From assembly GCF_900090265.1 (NCBI RefSeq), contig NZ_LT607752.1:3596001-3660000 (forward strand): a stretch of DNA of 64,000 nt. The letters are read 5' to 3'. The translations under genes and the position numbers were made by a program. The stretch is from Micromonospora rifamycinica (GTDB lineage Bacteria; Actinomycetota; Actinomycetes; Mycobacteriales; Micromonosporaceae). This document shows, piece after piece, positions 1-8,214 of the stretch (position 1 is the first letter of the stretch; each line of letters begins with the position of its first letter). The notes under the pieces were generated by a model that did not search any database, had not been told where the DNA came from, and saw only the letters and a program-made list of their open reading frames with translations.

Positions 1-502
1 TGACCGCGACGCCGGTCACGGCGGCCAACCGGGCCACGAACGCCGGGTCGACCAGCTCGGCGGCGGCCACCGCGCCGAGCGGCGTGCCGGCCGGATCGCG
101 CAGGTCCACCCGGGCGCTGATGGCCCGCACCGGCCCGCCGGTCCGGACGCCCGCGCAGTCCTGCCAGCCGGTGGCGGGTCCACCCGGGGTGGCGTACGTG
201 ACGCCACCGGCCCGGTCGGTGACCAGCACCGCGGCGGCCAGCCCCCGGCTGACCACCTGGCCGGCGGCGCCCGCCCGCCCGGCCGGGTCGGGGCGCAGGG
301 CCACCGCGTCGGCGGCGGCCCGCAACTGCTGGCAGAGCGCGTCGATCGAGGTACGCACGGCGGTCGCGGCCAGGCTGAGCCGTTCGGTGGACCGGCTCCG
401 GTCCACCGTCGACAGCGTGGTCCCGACGAAGACCGCACCGAGCACCACCGGGCCGAGCACCACCGTGAGAAAGGCCGCCGTCAACCGCCCGCGTAGCGTC
501 AA
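1..502 (-). CDS. Membrane-anchored sensor protein, N-terminal part (runs off window)
   Basis: The reverse strand stays open from a TTG start preceded by a GGGGGAAGA ribosome site and continues off the left edge, giving the first 167 residues. Residues about 7-29 form one hydrophobic membrane segment, followed by a presumably extracytoplasmic region with an alternating pattern of short beta strands typical of sensory domains of two-component kinases or diguanylate cyclases. The catalytic part is outside the window, so the output domain is unknown. It is divergent to the folate cyclo-ligase gene. The start choice rests on the ribosome site and the immediate membrane segment. Function beyond membrane sensor is inference. 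Confidence 0.55.
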   Translation of the reverse strand, partial: MTLRGRLTAAFLTVVLGPVVLGAVFVGTTLSTVDRSRSTERLSLAATAVRTSIDALCQQLRAAADAVALRPDPAGRAGAAGQVVSRGLAAAVLVTDRAGGVTYATPGGPATGWQDCAGVRTGGPVRAISARVDLRDPAGTPLGAVAAAELVDPAFVARLAAVTGVAV

Positions 503-588
503 CGTTCTTCCCCCCGGAAGTTCCAGGCCCGTTCCTGCGATGCTGACACAGAGCGACCGGCCGCACGGCGTTGCGTCAGGAGTGTTGC

Positions 589-1215
589 GTGCCCAATTTC
601 TCCGATCACGCGGATGCCGTCCCGGCGGCCAAACGCGAGACACGCGTCGCGCTGCTCGCCCGCCGCCGGGCGCTCACCGCACCGCAGCGGGCCGCCGCCG
701 CGCGGCGCGTCCAGGCCGAGCTGACCGATCTGGTACGCCGTCTGCGGCCGACCACGATGACCGCCTACGTGCCGGTCGGCTCCGAACCGGGCGGCCCCGA
801 CCTGCCCGACGTGCTCCGGGCCGCGCTGCCGGCCGGGGCGGACCTGCTGCTGCCGGTGCTCCGCACCGACCTCGACCTGGACTGGGCACCGTACGCCGGG
901 CCGGGCACCCTGGTCGCCGCCGGCCGGGGCATGCGCGAGCCGGACGGCCCGCGCCGGGGCCGAGCGGCGGTCACCGGGGCCACCCTGGTCGTGGTGCCCG
1001 CGCTGGCGGTCGACCGGCGCGGGCTGCGGCTGGGCCGGGGTGGCGGTTCCTACGACCGGGCGCTGGCCCGGGTGCCGGCGGCCGTCCTGACCGTGGCGCT
1101 GCTGCACGACGGCGAACTCCTCGCGGCGCTGCCCGCCCAGCCCCACGACCGCCCGGTGGGCGCGGCGCTCACCCCGTCGGACGGCCTGCGCCGGCTGCCC
1201 ACGGCCGCACCCTGA
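589..1215 (+). CDS. 5-formyltetrahydrofolate cyclo-ligase
   Basis: A 208-residue protein of the 5-FTHF cyclo-ligase (MTHFS) family, which converts 5-formyl-THF to 5,10-methenyl-THF with ATP in the cytoplasm. The N-terminal basic helix (AKRETRVALLARRRAL) and the C-terminal glycine-rich nucleotide/Mg-binding motif GRGGGSYDRAL are both present, and the length is normal. The GTG at 589 is chosen over an in-frame TTG at 571 because AGGAG lies six bases upstream of it. The gene precedes an FmdB-type gene, the same order as mycobacterial Rv0992c-Rv0991c. Confidence 0.9.
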   Translation: MPNFSDHADAVPAAKRETRVALLARRRALTAPQRAAAARRVQAELTDLVRRLRPTTMTAYVPVGSEPGGPDLPDVLRAALPAGADLLLPVLRTDLDLDWAPYAGPGTLVAAGRGMREPDGPRRGRAAVTGATLVVVPALAVDRRGLRLGRGGGSYDRALARVPAAVLTVALLHDGELLAALPAQPHDRPVGAALTPSDGLRRLPTAAP

Positions 1216-1396
1216 AGGCCGGCCGTACCGCCGGTCCGGCCGACCACCTCCGCTCCCCCGGACGGCTCAGCCCGGCCGCGTCCCGCCGCACCCGCTCCCC
1301 GATGCGTCGGCGTGCCGACGCCCGTCCGGCTCCGCGATGTGCCGGATCACGATCCGGCCCCGTCCGCTGGACGAACCCGGGTCCGATGACGCACCA

Positions 1397-1423
1397 TTGG
1401 CACTCGAATACGCCGAGTGCCAA
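1397..1423 (+). promoter_or_regulatory. CIRCE-like HrcA operator
   Basis: Perfect inverted repeat with arms TTGGCACTC and GAGTGCCAA separated by nine bases. The CIRCE consensus is TTAGCACTC-N9-GAGTGCTAA; each arm differs at one symmetric position, and the variant keeps the palindrome. It lies 28 bases upstream of the FmdB-type start codon, where HrcA binding would repress transcription until heat or unfolded protein relieves it. Confidence 0.8.
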
Positions 1424-1450
1424 CCGGCCGTCCCAGATCCGGAGGAGAAC

Positions 1451-1855
1451 GTGCCCACGTACCAGTACGCCTGCACCGCGTGCGGCCACCAACTCGAGGC
1501 GGTGCAGTCGTTCTCCGACGAGCCGCTGACCGAGTGCCCCGCCTGCGAGGGGCGGCTGCGCAAGGTCTTCAACTCGGTCGGTGTCGTGTTCAAGGGCTCC
1601 GGCTTCTACCGCACCGACTCCCGGGCCTCGGGCACCGAGGGCAAGAGCAGCGCGGTGAAGTCCGACAGCACCTCCTCCGGTTCCGGCAAGGACTCGTCTG
1701 GTTCGTCCCCCGCGACCGGTTCGGGCTCCGGCTCCGGGTCCGGCTCGGGGTCGGGGTCGGGGTCGTCGACCGGCTCCGGATCCGGCTCGGCGGGCTCGAC
1801 CGGCGGTGGTTCCTCCGGGTCGACCAAGTCGCCGGCGGCCAGCACCTCCTCCTGA
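1451..1855 (+). CDS. FmdB-type zinc-ribbon protein with disordered Ser/Gly tail (Ruc-like)
   Basis: A 134-residue protein starting at GTG with GGAGGA just upstream. Residues 1-55 are an FmdB/CxxC zinc ribbon with two Cys pairs (CTAC and CPAC) and the family sequence RKVFNSVG; from about residue 60 on it is an almost pure Ser/Gly/Lys low-complexity tail. This architecture, next to a folate cyclo-ligase and behind a CIRCE element, matches M. tuberculosis Rv0991c, reported as Ruc, a redox-controlled chaperone with an unstructured C-terminus that is HrcA-regulated. Zinc ribbon and tail are seen directly; chaperone function is by analogy. The Ser-Gly-rich DNA repeat at about 1726-1790 could be length-variable. 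Confidence 0.85.
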   Translation: MPTYQYACTACGHQLEAVQSFSDEPLTECPACEGRLRKVFNSVGVVFKGSGFYRTDSRASGTEGKSSAVKSDSTSSGSGKDSSGSSPATGSGSGSGSGSGSGSGSSTGSGSGSAGSTGGGSSGSTKSPAASTSS

Positions 1856-1868
1856 CCCGGTAGCCACC

Positions 1869-1903
1869 GAAGACCCCTGCCGCCCCGGGCCGCAGGGGTC
1901 TTC
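1869..1903 (+). terminator. Hairpin terminator after the FmdB-type gene
   Basis: Perfect 12-bp stem GAAGACCCCTGC / GCAGGGGTCTTC around an 11-base loop, 14 bases after the stop codon. As usual in high-GC actinobacteria there is no long T tract. Confidence 0.75.
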
Positions 1904-2070
1904 GTCGTCTCGGCCGGCCTTAGCAGATCCGGCGGGAGGACGGTGGCCGTCCACAGGTCCGCCCGTCGTCCAACGGCTGTGGACGACGGCTCGTGCCTCG
2001 CCCGACGCCCGCCTAGCCTGCTGAGCCGGGGATGCCGGCGGGGCATCCGGTGAGCGGCGGAGGTGTGGTC

Positions 2071-2724
2071 ATGGCGGGCGGTGGCACGGATGACGAAGGC
2101 TCACTGCGGCCGTTCCGATGGCCGCATCGCCCCGGCGGGGCGACCCTGCTCCGGGCGGTGCTGGTGGCCGCCCTGCTCGGGTTGGCGGTGCTCGTCCTGG
2201 ACACCCCGGCCCGCTGCCCCGCCGGCCCGCCACCGCCCACCGTCGGGCTGGCGCTGGCGGCAGGCCCCGCCACCGTCACCGCCCCGGGCGGATGCGCCCC
2301 GCCCGGAACGGACGACGCCACCCGGGCGGGCCGTTCCGACCACCCCCGGCCCCCGACCGGTCGGGCCGGGGCCGGCGACGCCGCCGTCCCCGGCGGGGAG
2401 GACGGCGACCCGCCCGCCGGCCGGGACACCCCGGTCGCGCTGCCGCTGCCGAGTGGCTTCGTCGGGGTGCCGGTACGGCTGGCCGAACCGGCCGCCCTGG
2501 CGGTCCTCCGCCCCGGCGCGCGGGTCGACCTGCTCGTGGTGCCGGCCGGGCGGGCGGCCGGTGAGACCATCCTGCTGGCGACCGACGCGCTGGTGCTCGA
2601 CGTGGTGGGCGACGGTGCCGCCGACGGCTCCTCCGCGCTCTATCTGGCGGTCCGCCCCGACCAGGCGCAACGCTCCGTCGGGCAGCCGGAGGGCAGCCGC
2701 TTCGGTGTCGTGGTCCGGCAGTGA
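2071..2724 (+). CDS. SAF/CpaB-RcpC-like single-pass membrane protein
   Basis: A 217-residue protein; the ATG at 2071 is preferred over an upstream GTG/ATG because GGAGG sits about seven bases ahead. Residues about 24-45 are a membrane segment, then a Pro/Gly/Asp-rich linker, then a C-terminal domain from about residue 135 with the pattern PVRLAEPAALAVLRPGARVDLLVVP followed by a second beta half, typical of the CpaB/RcpC domain of Flp-pilus assembly proteins. No other pilus genes are nearby, so it may serve another envelope role. Linker composition is strongly skewed to Pro, Gly and Ala. Confidence 0.7.
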   Translation: MAGGGTDDEGSLRPFRWPHRPGGATLLRAVLVAALLGLAVLVLDTPARCPAGPPPPTVGLALAAGPATVTAPGGCAPPGTDDATRAGRSDHPRPPTGRAGAGDAAVPGGEDGDPPAGRDTPVALPLPSGFVGVPVRLAEPAALAVLRPGARVDLLVVPAGRAAGETILLATDALVLDVVGDGAADGSSALYLAVRPDQAQRSVGQPEGSRFGVVVRQ

Positions 2725-2836
2725 GCCACCGCCGTGCGCCGGAGCACCGGCAGCACACCGGTGCCCCGGTGCCCACCGCGCCGGCCGGGAGGGGGCGGGT
2801 CCTGCCGCCCGTCCCGCCGGTGGCCACCGGCGGCGG

Positions 2837-3019
2837 TCAGCCCCAGTGCGGAGGACGCTCGGCGAGCAGCCAGTCGTCGTTGCCGCCACGGCGCTCACCC
2901 CAGCCGGAGTCGGTGTCGTCGGCGGTCTGCTCGGGCAGCACCACGAAATCCTCGCTGAGGTCGACCGTGCGGTCGTCGTCGCCGGGTACGCCCTGCCCGG
3001 CCGGGTCCTCGATGATCAC
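2837..3019 (-). CDS. Small acidic conserved actinobacterial protein
   Basis: A 60-residue acidic protein with no membrane segment. Its C-terminal half contains ADDTDSGWGER and NDDWLLAERPPHW, which I recognise as the conserved ending (DDTD-GWGE ... DRLL-RPPHW) of a small hypothetical family found near FmdB-type genes in many actinobacteria. Codon third positions are GC-rich in this frame only. Function unknown. Confidence 0.7.
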   Translation of the reverse strand: MIIEDPAGQGVPGDDDRTVDLSEDFVVLPEQTADDTDSGWGERRGGNDDWLLAERPPHWG

Positions 3020-3234
3020 AGCCGGTAAGAATACCCGGGCAACCGGACCGGCCGCCCCTACGGTGACCTGACGTGTCGACCCGGCAACGGCCAGCCCGGG
3101 CGTCAGGAGACCACGATCCGTAGCCGCGCTCGGCCGGTCCCCGGGGTGGCCCGCCCTGGACCGGCGGCCCGCACCGCCCCGAAGATCGCCCTGCGACCGG
3201 CTGACGGCCCGTCACGTTGGTAGCGTCGGACGGC

Positions 3235-3891
3235 GTGACGACGCCCAGCGGTGCCAGCCCCGAGGACGAGTACTGGCGACGCCCGCCCACGCGGCAACCC
3301 GCCGAGACCGAGCCGACGATCCCGGCCGGCCGCACGGACGCCGCCGGCCCACCGGTCCCGACCACCGCCGCCGGAAGTTCGCGGAGCACTGACGATCCGC
3401 CTGGAGCGCCGGTGGACTCCCCGACCGGAGCCGGGGCCGGCGGCCGAACCGACGCCGGGACCGACACGCAGGCCGGTGTCCAGCCCGGCACCGGCACCGG
3501 AGCCGAGACCGAGGCCTGGACCGTCACCGGGGCCGGCAGCGCGACCGCGACCGGAGCCGCAGCCGGAGCCGACGGTAGGGCCGGGACCGACGGTGGGGCC
3601 GGGGCGGCGAGCGGTGCCGGGGACGCCGCCGGCCCGGCGGGTGGAGCCGGCCCGGGGTGGCCGACGGCGGGGGTCTACACCGGACCACCGCCGACCACGC
3701 CACCGCCACCGGGCTGGCGTCCCCCGGTGCACCTGGAGGCGACCCCCGCGCGCAGCCTGGCCTGGCAGGACATGGAGGCGATGGATGTCGCGGAGCAGCA
3801 GGCGCAGCGGGTCACCTGGAGCATCGGCGCGGTGGTCGGCGTCGTGCTGCTGGTACTGCTCTGCCTGCTCTGTTCCCGGGCGTTGTTCTGA
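3235..3891 (+). CDS. Low-complexity protein with C-terminal membrane anchor
   Basis: About 218 residues starting at GTG 3235 (VTTPSGAS). Residues 20-150 are Ala/Gly/Thr/Pro-rich and without predicted fold; a Pro-rich stretch (PPPTTPPPPGWRPP) leads to a conserved segment LAWQDMEAMDVAEQQAQRVTW and one C-terminal hydrophobic helix VVGVVLLVLLCLLC. This suggests a tail-anchored membrane protein facing the cytoplasm. No function is recognised. The repeat-rich part also produces several overlapping spurious frames. Confidence 0.7.
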   Translation: MTTPSGASPEDEYWRRPPTRQPAETEPTIPAGRTDAAGPPVPTTAAGSSRSTDDPPGAPVDSPTGAGAGGRTDAGTDTQAGVQPGTGTGAETEAWTVTGAGSATATGAAAGADGRAGTDGGAGAASGAGDAAGPAGGAGPGWPTAGVYTGPPPTTPPPPGWRPPVHLEATPARSLAWQDMEAMDVAEQQAQRVTWSIGAVVGVVLLVLLCLLCSRALF

Positions 3892-3946
3892 CCACGGCCG
3901 GCCGGGCACCCCCGCCCGTCAGGCGGTGGTGCCCGGCCGGCCGTGG
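3892..3946. terminator. Bidirectional hairpin between convergent genes
   Basis: A long inverted repeat: CCACGGCCGGCCGGGCACC at 3892-3910 pairs with its complement at 3928-3946. It begins at the stop codon of the plus-strand gene and lies 25 bases before the stop of the minus-strand gene, so it can serve both. Confidence 0.8.
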
Positions 3947-3971
3947 TGACTCCGCCGGTCGCGGTGACCGG

Positions 3972-4454
3972 TCAGAACGTGTTGGTCCACACCGAGGCGG
4001 CGCCGCTGTCCCCGGTGAGGTAGACGGAGATGCAGGAGAGCACCGACAGCACCACGACGACCCCGGTCAGCACCCAGGTCGCCCAGGTGGGCAGCTTCGG
4101 GGTACGCACCCGGTCGCTGGTCACCGCCAGCAGCAGCAGCGCCGCCACGGCCAGGGCGAGGGTCCACCAGAGCAGGATGTCACCGAGCTCGGAATGCTCC
4201 TGGATCTTGGCAAGCAGCTCCGGCGAGTAGCCCTTCGCCTTCAGCGCCGCCTGGAACTCCTCTCCCGTCTCGGTCGCCACCCAGGCCAGGACCGGGGTGA
4301 CGACGGCCAGGATGGCCACCGCCCAGTCGAGGCGGGGACGCCAGCGTGGCACCAACCCGTAGGCACTGGCCAGCAGGGCGAGCAACGGCACGAAGACCAC
4401 CACGGCATGGACCACCAGAACGTGGGATGGCAGACCATTGAACTCTTTGAACAC
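3972..4454 (-). CDS. DUF2231-type integral membrane protein
   Basis: A 160-residue protein from a GTG start preceded by GGAGG. It opens with FNGLPSHVLVVHAVVVFVPL, the hallmark N-terminus of DUF2231 proteins (NGLP-H--LVH), and has four hydrophobic helices at about 10-30, 37-58, 88-108 and 118-140. A longer reading frame upstream to 4559 lacks a ribosome site and its first 35 residues do not look like coding sequence. Role unknown; some DUF2231 proteins associate with heme or metal proteins. Confidence 0.8.
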   Translation of the reverse strand: MFKEFNGLPSHVLVVHAVVVFVPLLALLASAYGLVPRWRPRLDWAVAILAVVTPVLAWVATETGEEFQAALKAKGYSPELLAKIQEHSELGDILLWWTLALAVAALLLLAVTSDRVRTPKLPTWATWVLTGVVVVLSVLSCISVYLTGDSGAASVWTNTF

Positions 4455-4647
4455 CGACACCTCCGGCAGTGGACGCGGTTGCGGCAGACAGCGTACGACG
4501 AGTGCATGGTCGTCGCGTCCCCCATCCGCGTACACGCTGTGGCGGACGTTCCGGTTCACCGGTCGCCGACCGCGGTCGGGTGCGGCGACCGGTCACGCGA
4601 CCACCCGACGCCGGGCGGCACGACGCCGGGCGTGGCACTGTTGACGG

Positions 4648-5499
4648 GTGGACAACGACGATCTCGGTCTCTTCGGTCCCGGTTCGATCACCTGGAAGGT
4701 GCACGACGAACCGGTCCTGATCGTCGCCGGCCTGCGTTCCCTCTACCTCCAGGCGCTGCACCCCCGGGCGATGGCCGGGGTGGCCCAGAACAGCAACTAC
4801 CGGTCGGATGCCTGGGGGCGGCTGGTCCGCACCGGCACGTACATCGACACGGTGAACTACGGCACCACCGCCGAGGCCGAGACGGCCGGTCGGCGGTTGC
4901 GTGCCCTGCACGCCCGGCTGCGCGCCACCGACCCGTTCACCGGGGAGCCGTTCCGGATCGACGATCCGGACCTGCTGCGCTGGGTGCACGTCACCGAGGT
5001 CGAGTCGTTCGTCGGCACCGCGCGTCGGGCCGGCCTGTCGCTGACCGACGCCGAGGTTGACGGCTACTACGCCGAGCAGCGGCGGGCCGCCGCGCTGGTG
5101 GGTCTGGATCCGGCCGACGTGCCGGGCAGCGCCGCCGAGGTGGCCGACTACTACCGGACGGTCCGGCCCGAGCTGCGCATGACGAAGGCGGCGGCGGAGA
5201 CCGCGCTGTTCCTGACCGCCCCGCCGATCCCGTGGAAGCTCAGCCGGCCCGCCCGGCTGGGGCTGAGCCTGGGGCCACCGCGCTGGGCGTACTTCGGGGT
5301 GGCCGGGACGGCGCTCGGGCTGCTGCCGCCGTGGGCGCTGCGGTTGTACGGCGGGCTGGGACTGCCCACCACCGCGCTCACCGCCGACCTGAGCGTCCGG
5401 ACGCTGCGGCTGGCCCTGGCGGCGCTGCCCCGCACCTGGCGGGAGAGCCCGATCCGGCAGGCGGCGAAGGACCGCGTCGTCCGCAGTCTTGCCGTCTGA
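4648..5499 (+). CDS. MpaB-family (DUF2236) oxygenase-like protein
   Basis: A 283-residue protein starting at GTG 4648. It carries DUF2236 landmarks: PGSITWKVHDEP near the N-terminus, LRSLYLQALHPRAMAGVAQ with the heme-type His, WGRLVRTGTYIDTVNYGTTAEA, and LLRWVHVTEVESF. The family includes latex-clearing protein and mycophenolic acid oxygenase MpaB, which bind heme b. Substrate cannot be read from the sequence. It stands alone, divergent from the DUF2231 gene. Confidence 0.85.
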   Translation: MDNDDLGLFGPGSITWKVHDEPVLIVAGLRSLYLQALHPRAMAGVAQNSNYRSDAWGRLVRTGTYIDTVNYGTTAEAETAGRRLRALHARLRATDPFTGEPFRIDDPDLLRWVHVTEVESFVGTARRAGLSLTDAEVDGYYAEQRRAAALVGLDPADVPGSAAEVADYYRTVRPELRMTKAAAETALFLTAPPIPWKLSRPARLGLSLGPPRWAYFGVAGTALGLLPPWALRLYGGLGLPTTALTADLSVRTLRLALAALPRTWRESPIRQAAKDRVVRSLAV

Positions 5500-5589
5500 C
5501 ACCACGCCGAGGCGATCGACACCGGACCACGCGACGACCCCCGACCGGGGCGGCCGGCCGACGCCTCAGTCGGCCGGGCGGGCGGCGAG

Positions 5590-6522
5590 TCAGTCGGCCG
5601 GCAGGGCGACGGGACGGTCGGCCGACGGAGCGGCGGGGCGGTCGATCGCCGACCACGGCTCCCGGCCCGGCATCTGCGCGCCGACCGGGCAGGTACGCCG
5701 GTAGTCGCACCAGCCACAGCGGGGACCGGCCACGGCGGGGAACGCCTCGTCCGGGTCGGACCCGTCGGTCACCGCCCGCTCGGCGGCCATGATGTCCCGG
5801 GCGGTGTCCTCGGCCCGGGTGAGTTGGCGGGCCAGCGACTCGGCGGTGTGGTCATGCCCCGCGACGGTGCCGGTCGGCAGGTGGTGCAGCTCCACCCGGC
5901 GGCACGGCCGACGGAAGGTCCGTTCGGCGGCGTACGCGTAGAGGGCGAGCGCCTGCGACCCGCGCGCGTCGTCGGCGTCGGACCCGCTGCGGCCGGTCTT
6001 GTAGTCGACGATGACCAGTTCGGGGCCGTCGGGACCGGGGCGGGAGTCGATCCGGTCGGCCCGCCCGTTGAAGGCCAGCACAGCGGTCTTGACGGCGACC
6101 ACCCGCTCCACGCCCAGCGGGTCGTCGCCGGGGTCGAGGGTGGCGACGTACCCCTCCAGCCAGCCCAGCGCCCGCTGGTACGCCGCACGCTCCTGCTCGT
6201 CGTCGCGGTAGCCGTCGCGGACCCAGGTGCCCTTGAGCAGCGCGGGCAGCGCCTCGGGACGACGACGGTCGACGGGCAGCGCATACCAGTTCTTCAGGGC
6301 GGTGTGCACGCTGGAGCCGAGGGAGTTGTGTGCCCACGGCGGCCCCTTCGGCGGGGCGGGCCGGTCGAGGTAGGCGTACCGGTAGCGGCGGGGGCAGTCG
6401 GTGTACGCGCCGAGTTTGCTGGGTGTGCAGGTGAAGAGCCGTTCGGGCATGCCGGCGAAGCCGAGCTGTTCGGGTTGGCCGGAGCGGGGCCGGGGCGTAC
6501 CGGCGGAGGAGGCTCGTCGCAC
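5590..6522 (-). CDS. RecB-like PD-(D/E)XK nuclease
   Basis: A 310-residue protein with the order expected for Cas4/RecB-type nucleases: an N-terminal Cys in YTDCPRRYRYAYL, GSSVHTALKNW, the acidic GRADRID, catalytic VIVDYKTGR, the QALALYAYA helix, and a C-terminal cluster CGWCDYRRTC, so four cysteines could hold a 4Fe-4S cluster. Probable DNA exonuclease in repair. No CRISPR array or helicase partner is nearby. The start is GTG 6522; a later ATG at MPERLFTC would also leave all motifs intact. The C-terminus ends in a Pro/Asp-rich tail. Confidence 0.85.
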   Translation of the reverse strand: MRRASSAGTPRPRSGQPEQLGFAGMPERLFTCTPSKLGAYTDCPRRYRYAYLDRPAPPKGPPWAHNSLGSSVHTALKNWYALPVDRRRPEALPALLKGTWVRDGYRDDEQERAAYQRALGWLEGYVATLDPGDDPLGVERVVAVKTAVLAFNGRADRIDSRPGPDGPELVIVDYKTGRSGSDADDARGSQALALYAYAAERTFRRPCRRVELHHLPTGTVAGHDHTAESLARQLTRAEDTARDIMAAERAVTDGSDPDEAFPAVAGPRCGWCDYRRTCPVGAQMPGREPWSAIDRPAAPSADRPVALPAD

Positions 6523-6574
6523 CCTGCGATCCTGCCAGCCCGGTACGACAGCCCCGTACCGGCCCGACGGCGGG

Positions 6575-7189
6575 TCAGGCCGTGTTCACGTACTGGGTGA
6601 CGAAGGCGGCCACCGCGTCGGCGATGAGCTGCACCGCGATGGCGGCCAGGAGCAGGCCGGCGATCCGGGTCAACACCTCGATGCCACCCGGCCGGAGGAT
6701 CTTCACGATCCCGCCGGAGAACCGCAGCACGACCCAGACCGCCAGCATCACCGCGATGATCGCGGCGGCGATCGCCGAGATCTGCCCCACCCCGTCGGCC
6801 TGCTGCACGAACAGCATGGTCGCCACGATCGCGCCGGGGCCGGCGAGCAGCGGGGTGCCCAGCGGCACCAGGGCGATGTTGGAGGTGACCTGCTGGCTGG
6901 GGTCGTCGGCCTTGCCGGTGAGCAGTTCCAGCGCGACCAGGATCAGCAGCAGGCCCCCGGCGGCCTGCAACGCCGGCAGGTCGACGTGCAGGTAGGCGAG
7001 GAGGGTCTGGCCGGCGACGGCGAAGACCACGATGACGCCGAGCGCCAACGCGACCGCCTGCCAGGCGGCCCGGTTGCGGTCACGGGCGGCCAGCGGGCCG
7101 GTCAGGGCGAGGAAGATCGGCATCATGCCCGGCGGGTCGACGATGACCAGCAGGGTCACGAAGACCTCACCGAAGAGCTTGAGATCCAC
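6575..7189 (-). CDS. MarC-family integral membrane protein
   Basis: A 204-residue protein with six hydrophobic helices and the MarC/UPF0056 signatures VIVDPPGMMPIFLALT near the N-terminus and PLGTPLLAGPGAIVATML in the middle. The family is annotated as NAAT-type transporter, with no well established substrate. It starts at GTG 7189. It lies between the PHP phosphoesterase and the RecB-like nuclease, all on the minus strand with short gaps, so cotranscription with the upstream PHP gene is possible. Confidence 0.88.
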   Translation of the reverse strand: MDLKLFGEVFVTLLVIVDPPGMMPIFLALTGPLAARDRNRAAWQAVALALGVIVVFAVAGQTLLAYLHVDLPALQAAGGLLLILVALELLTGKADDPSQQVTSNIALVPLGTPLLAGPGAIVATMLFVQQADGVGQISAIAAAIIAVMLAVWVVLRFSGGIVKILRPGGIEVLTRIAGLLLAAIAVQLIADAVAAFVTQYVNTA

Positions 7190-7229
7190 CGGACGAGGGT
7201 AGCGGTGCCGCTGGCAGGCGGAACGCGGA

Positions 7230-8096
7230 TCACCCGGAAGCGACGCCGGTCACCCCGGAGGCCGCCGCGACGATCCGCTCGTACGCCTCCGGCGCGGTGG
7301 TGTGCGCGCCCAACCGGACGGTCTTGTGGCTGCCGTGGAAGTCTGACGAGCCGGTGACCAGCAGGCCCAGGTCGGTGGCGAGGCGCCGGACGTGCGCCGC
7401 CTCGGCGGGGGTGTGGTCCTCGTGGTCGGCCTCCAGGCCGGCGAGCCCCGCCCCGGCCAGGTCGGCGATCAGCGCATCGGGGACGATCCGGCCCCGCCGG
7501 CTGGCCCGGGGGTGGGCGAACACCGGCACGCCGCCGGCCGCCCGCACCAGGGCGACAGCCCGGAACACGTCGATGTCCTCCTTGGGCAGCCGGTACCGCT
7601 CGCCCAGCCAGTCCCGGCCGAACGCCTCGGTGGTGGTGGCGACCAGGCCGGCCCGGATCAGCGCGGCGGCGATGTGCGGGCGGCCGACCGTGCCCCCGTC
7701 GGCGGCGGCCAGGATCTCCGGCCAGCTCACGTCGATCCCGTCGGCCCGCAACAGCGCCACGATCCGTTCGCCGCGCTCCTCCCGGGCCTGGCGTACCCGG
7801 GCCAGCTCGGCGACCAGCTCGGGGTGCTCCGGGTCGAACAGGTACGCCAGCAGGTGCAGCGGCAGCGCCGGTTCGGCACCGTGCCAGCGGCAGGACAGCT
7901 CCGCGCCCCGCACGAGGCTGAGCCCGGCCGGCAGCGCGTCGACCGCCGCCGCCCACCCGGCGGTGGTGTCGTGGTCGGTGATCGCCACGACGGTCAACCC
8001 GGCGTCGGCGGCGGCCCTGACCAGCTCGGCCGGGCCGAGCGTGCCGTCGCTGGCGGTGGAGTGGGCGTGCAGGTCGATCAGCGGGCGCGCGGGCAT
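7230..8096 (-). CDS. PHP-domain phosphoesterase
   Basis: A 288-residue protein with the complete metal site of the PHP superfamily: DLHAHSTASDGT, ITDHDTT, a Glu in RGAELSC, FAHPRA, and SSDFHGSHK at the C-terminus. Length and motifs fit the YciV/RNase AM group (3',5'-nucleoside bisphosphate phosphatase and 5'-3' exoribonuclease on short RNA). The same kind of gene lies in this neighbourhood in Streptomyces next to DUF6758. Exact substrate is inferred from family. Confidence 0.88.
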   Translation of the reverse strand: MPARPLIDLHAHSTASDGTLGPAELVRAAADAGLTVVAITDHDTTAGWAAAVDALPAGLSLVRGAELSCRWHGAEPALPLHLLAYLFDPEHPELVAELARVRQAREERGERIVALLRADGIDVSWPEILAAADGGTVGRPHIAAALIRAGLVATTTEAFGRDWLGERYRLPKEDIDVFRAVALVRAAGGVPVFAHPRASRRGRIVPDALIADLAGAGLAGLEADHEDHTPAEAAHVRRLATDLGLLVTGSSDFHGSHKTVRLGAHTTAPEAYERIVAAASGVTGVASG

Positions 8097-8214
8097 GATC
8101 CGACGCTACCCGGCGGGGCCACCACCGCCGTGCCCAGTCGATCCGCCCGGCCACCGCCGTCCTGGGGCGATCCGGCCCGGCCACCGCCCTCCCGGCCAGG
8201 CCGCGGCCCCGGGG

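Noticed and set aside
84..1529. A 481-codon plus-strand frame at the left edge
   Set aside because: Crosses three other genes out of frame and shows Arg/Pro/Thr/Ser skew; the folate cyclo-ligase and FmdB frames are motif-supported.
3972..4559. DUF2231 protein starting at 4559
   Set aside because: The first 35 residues do not match the family, and the GTG at 4454 has GGAGG directly ahead of the conserved N-terminus.
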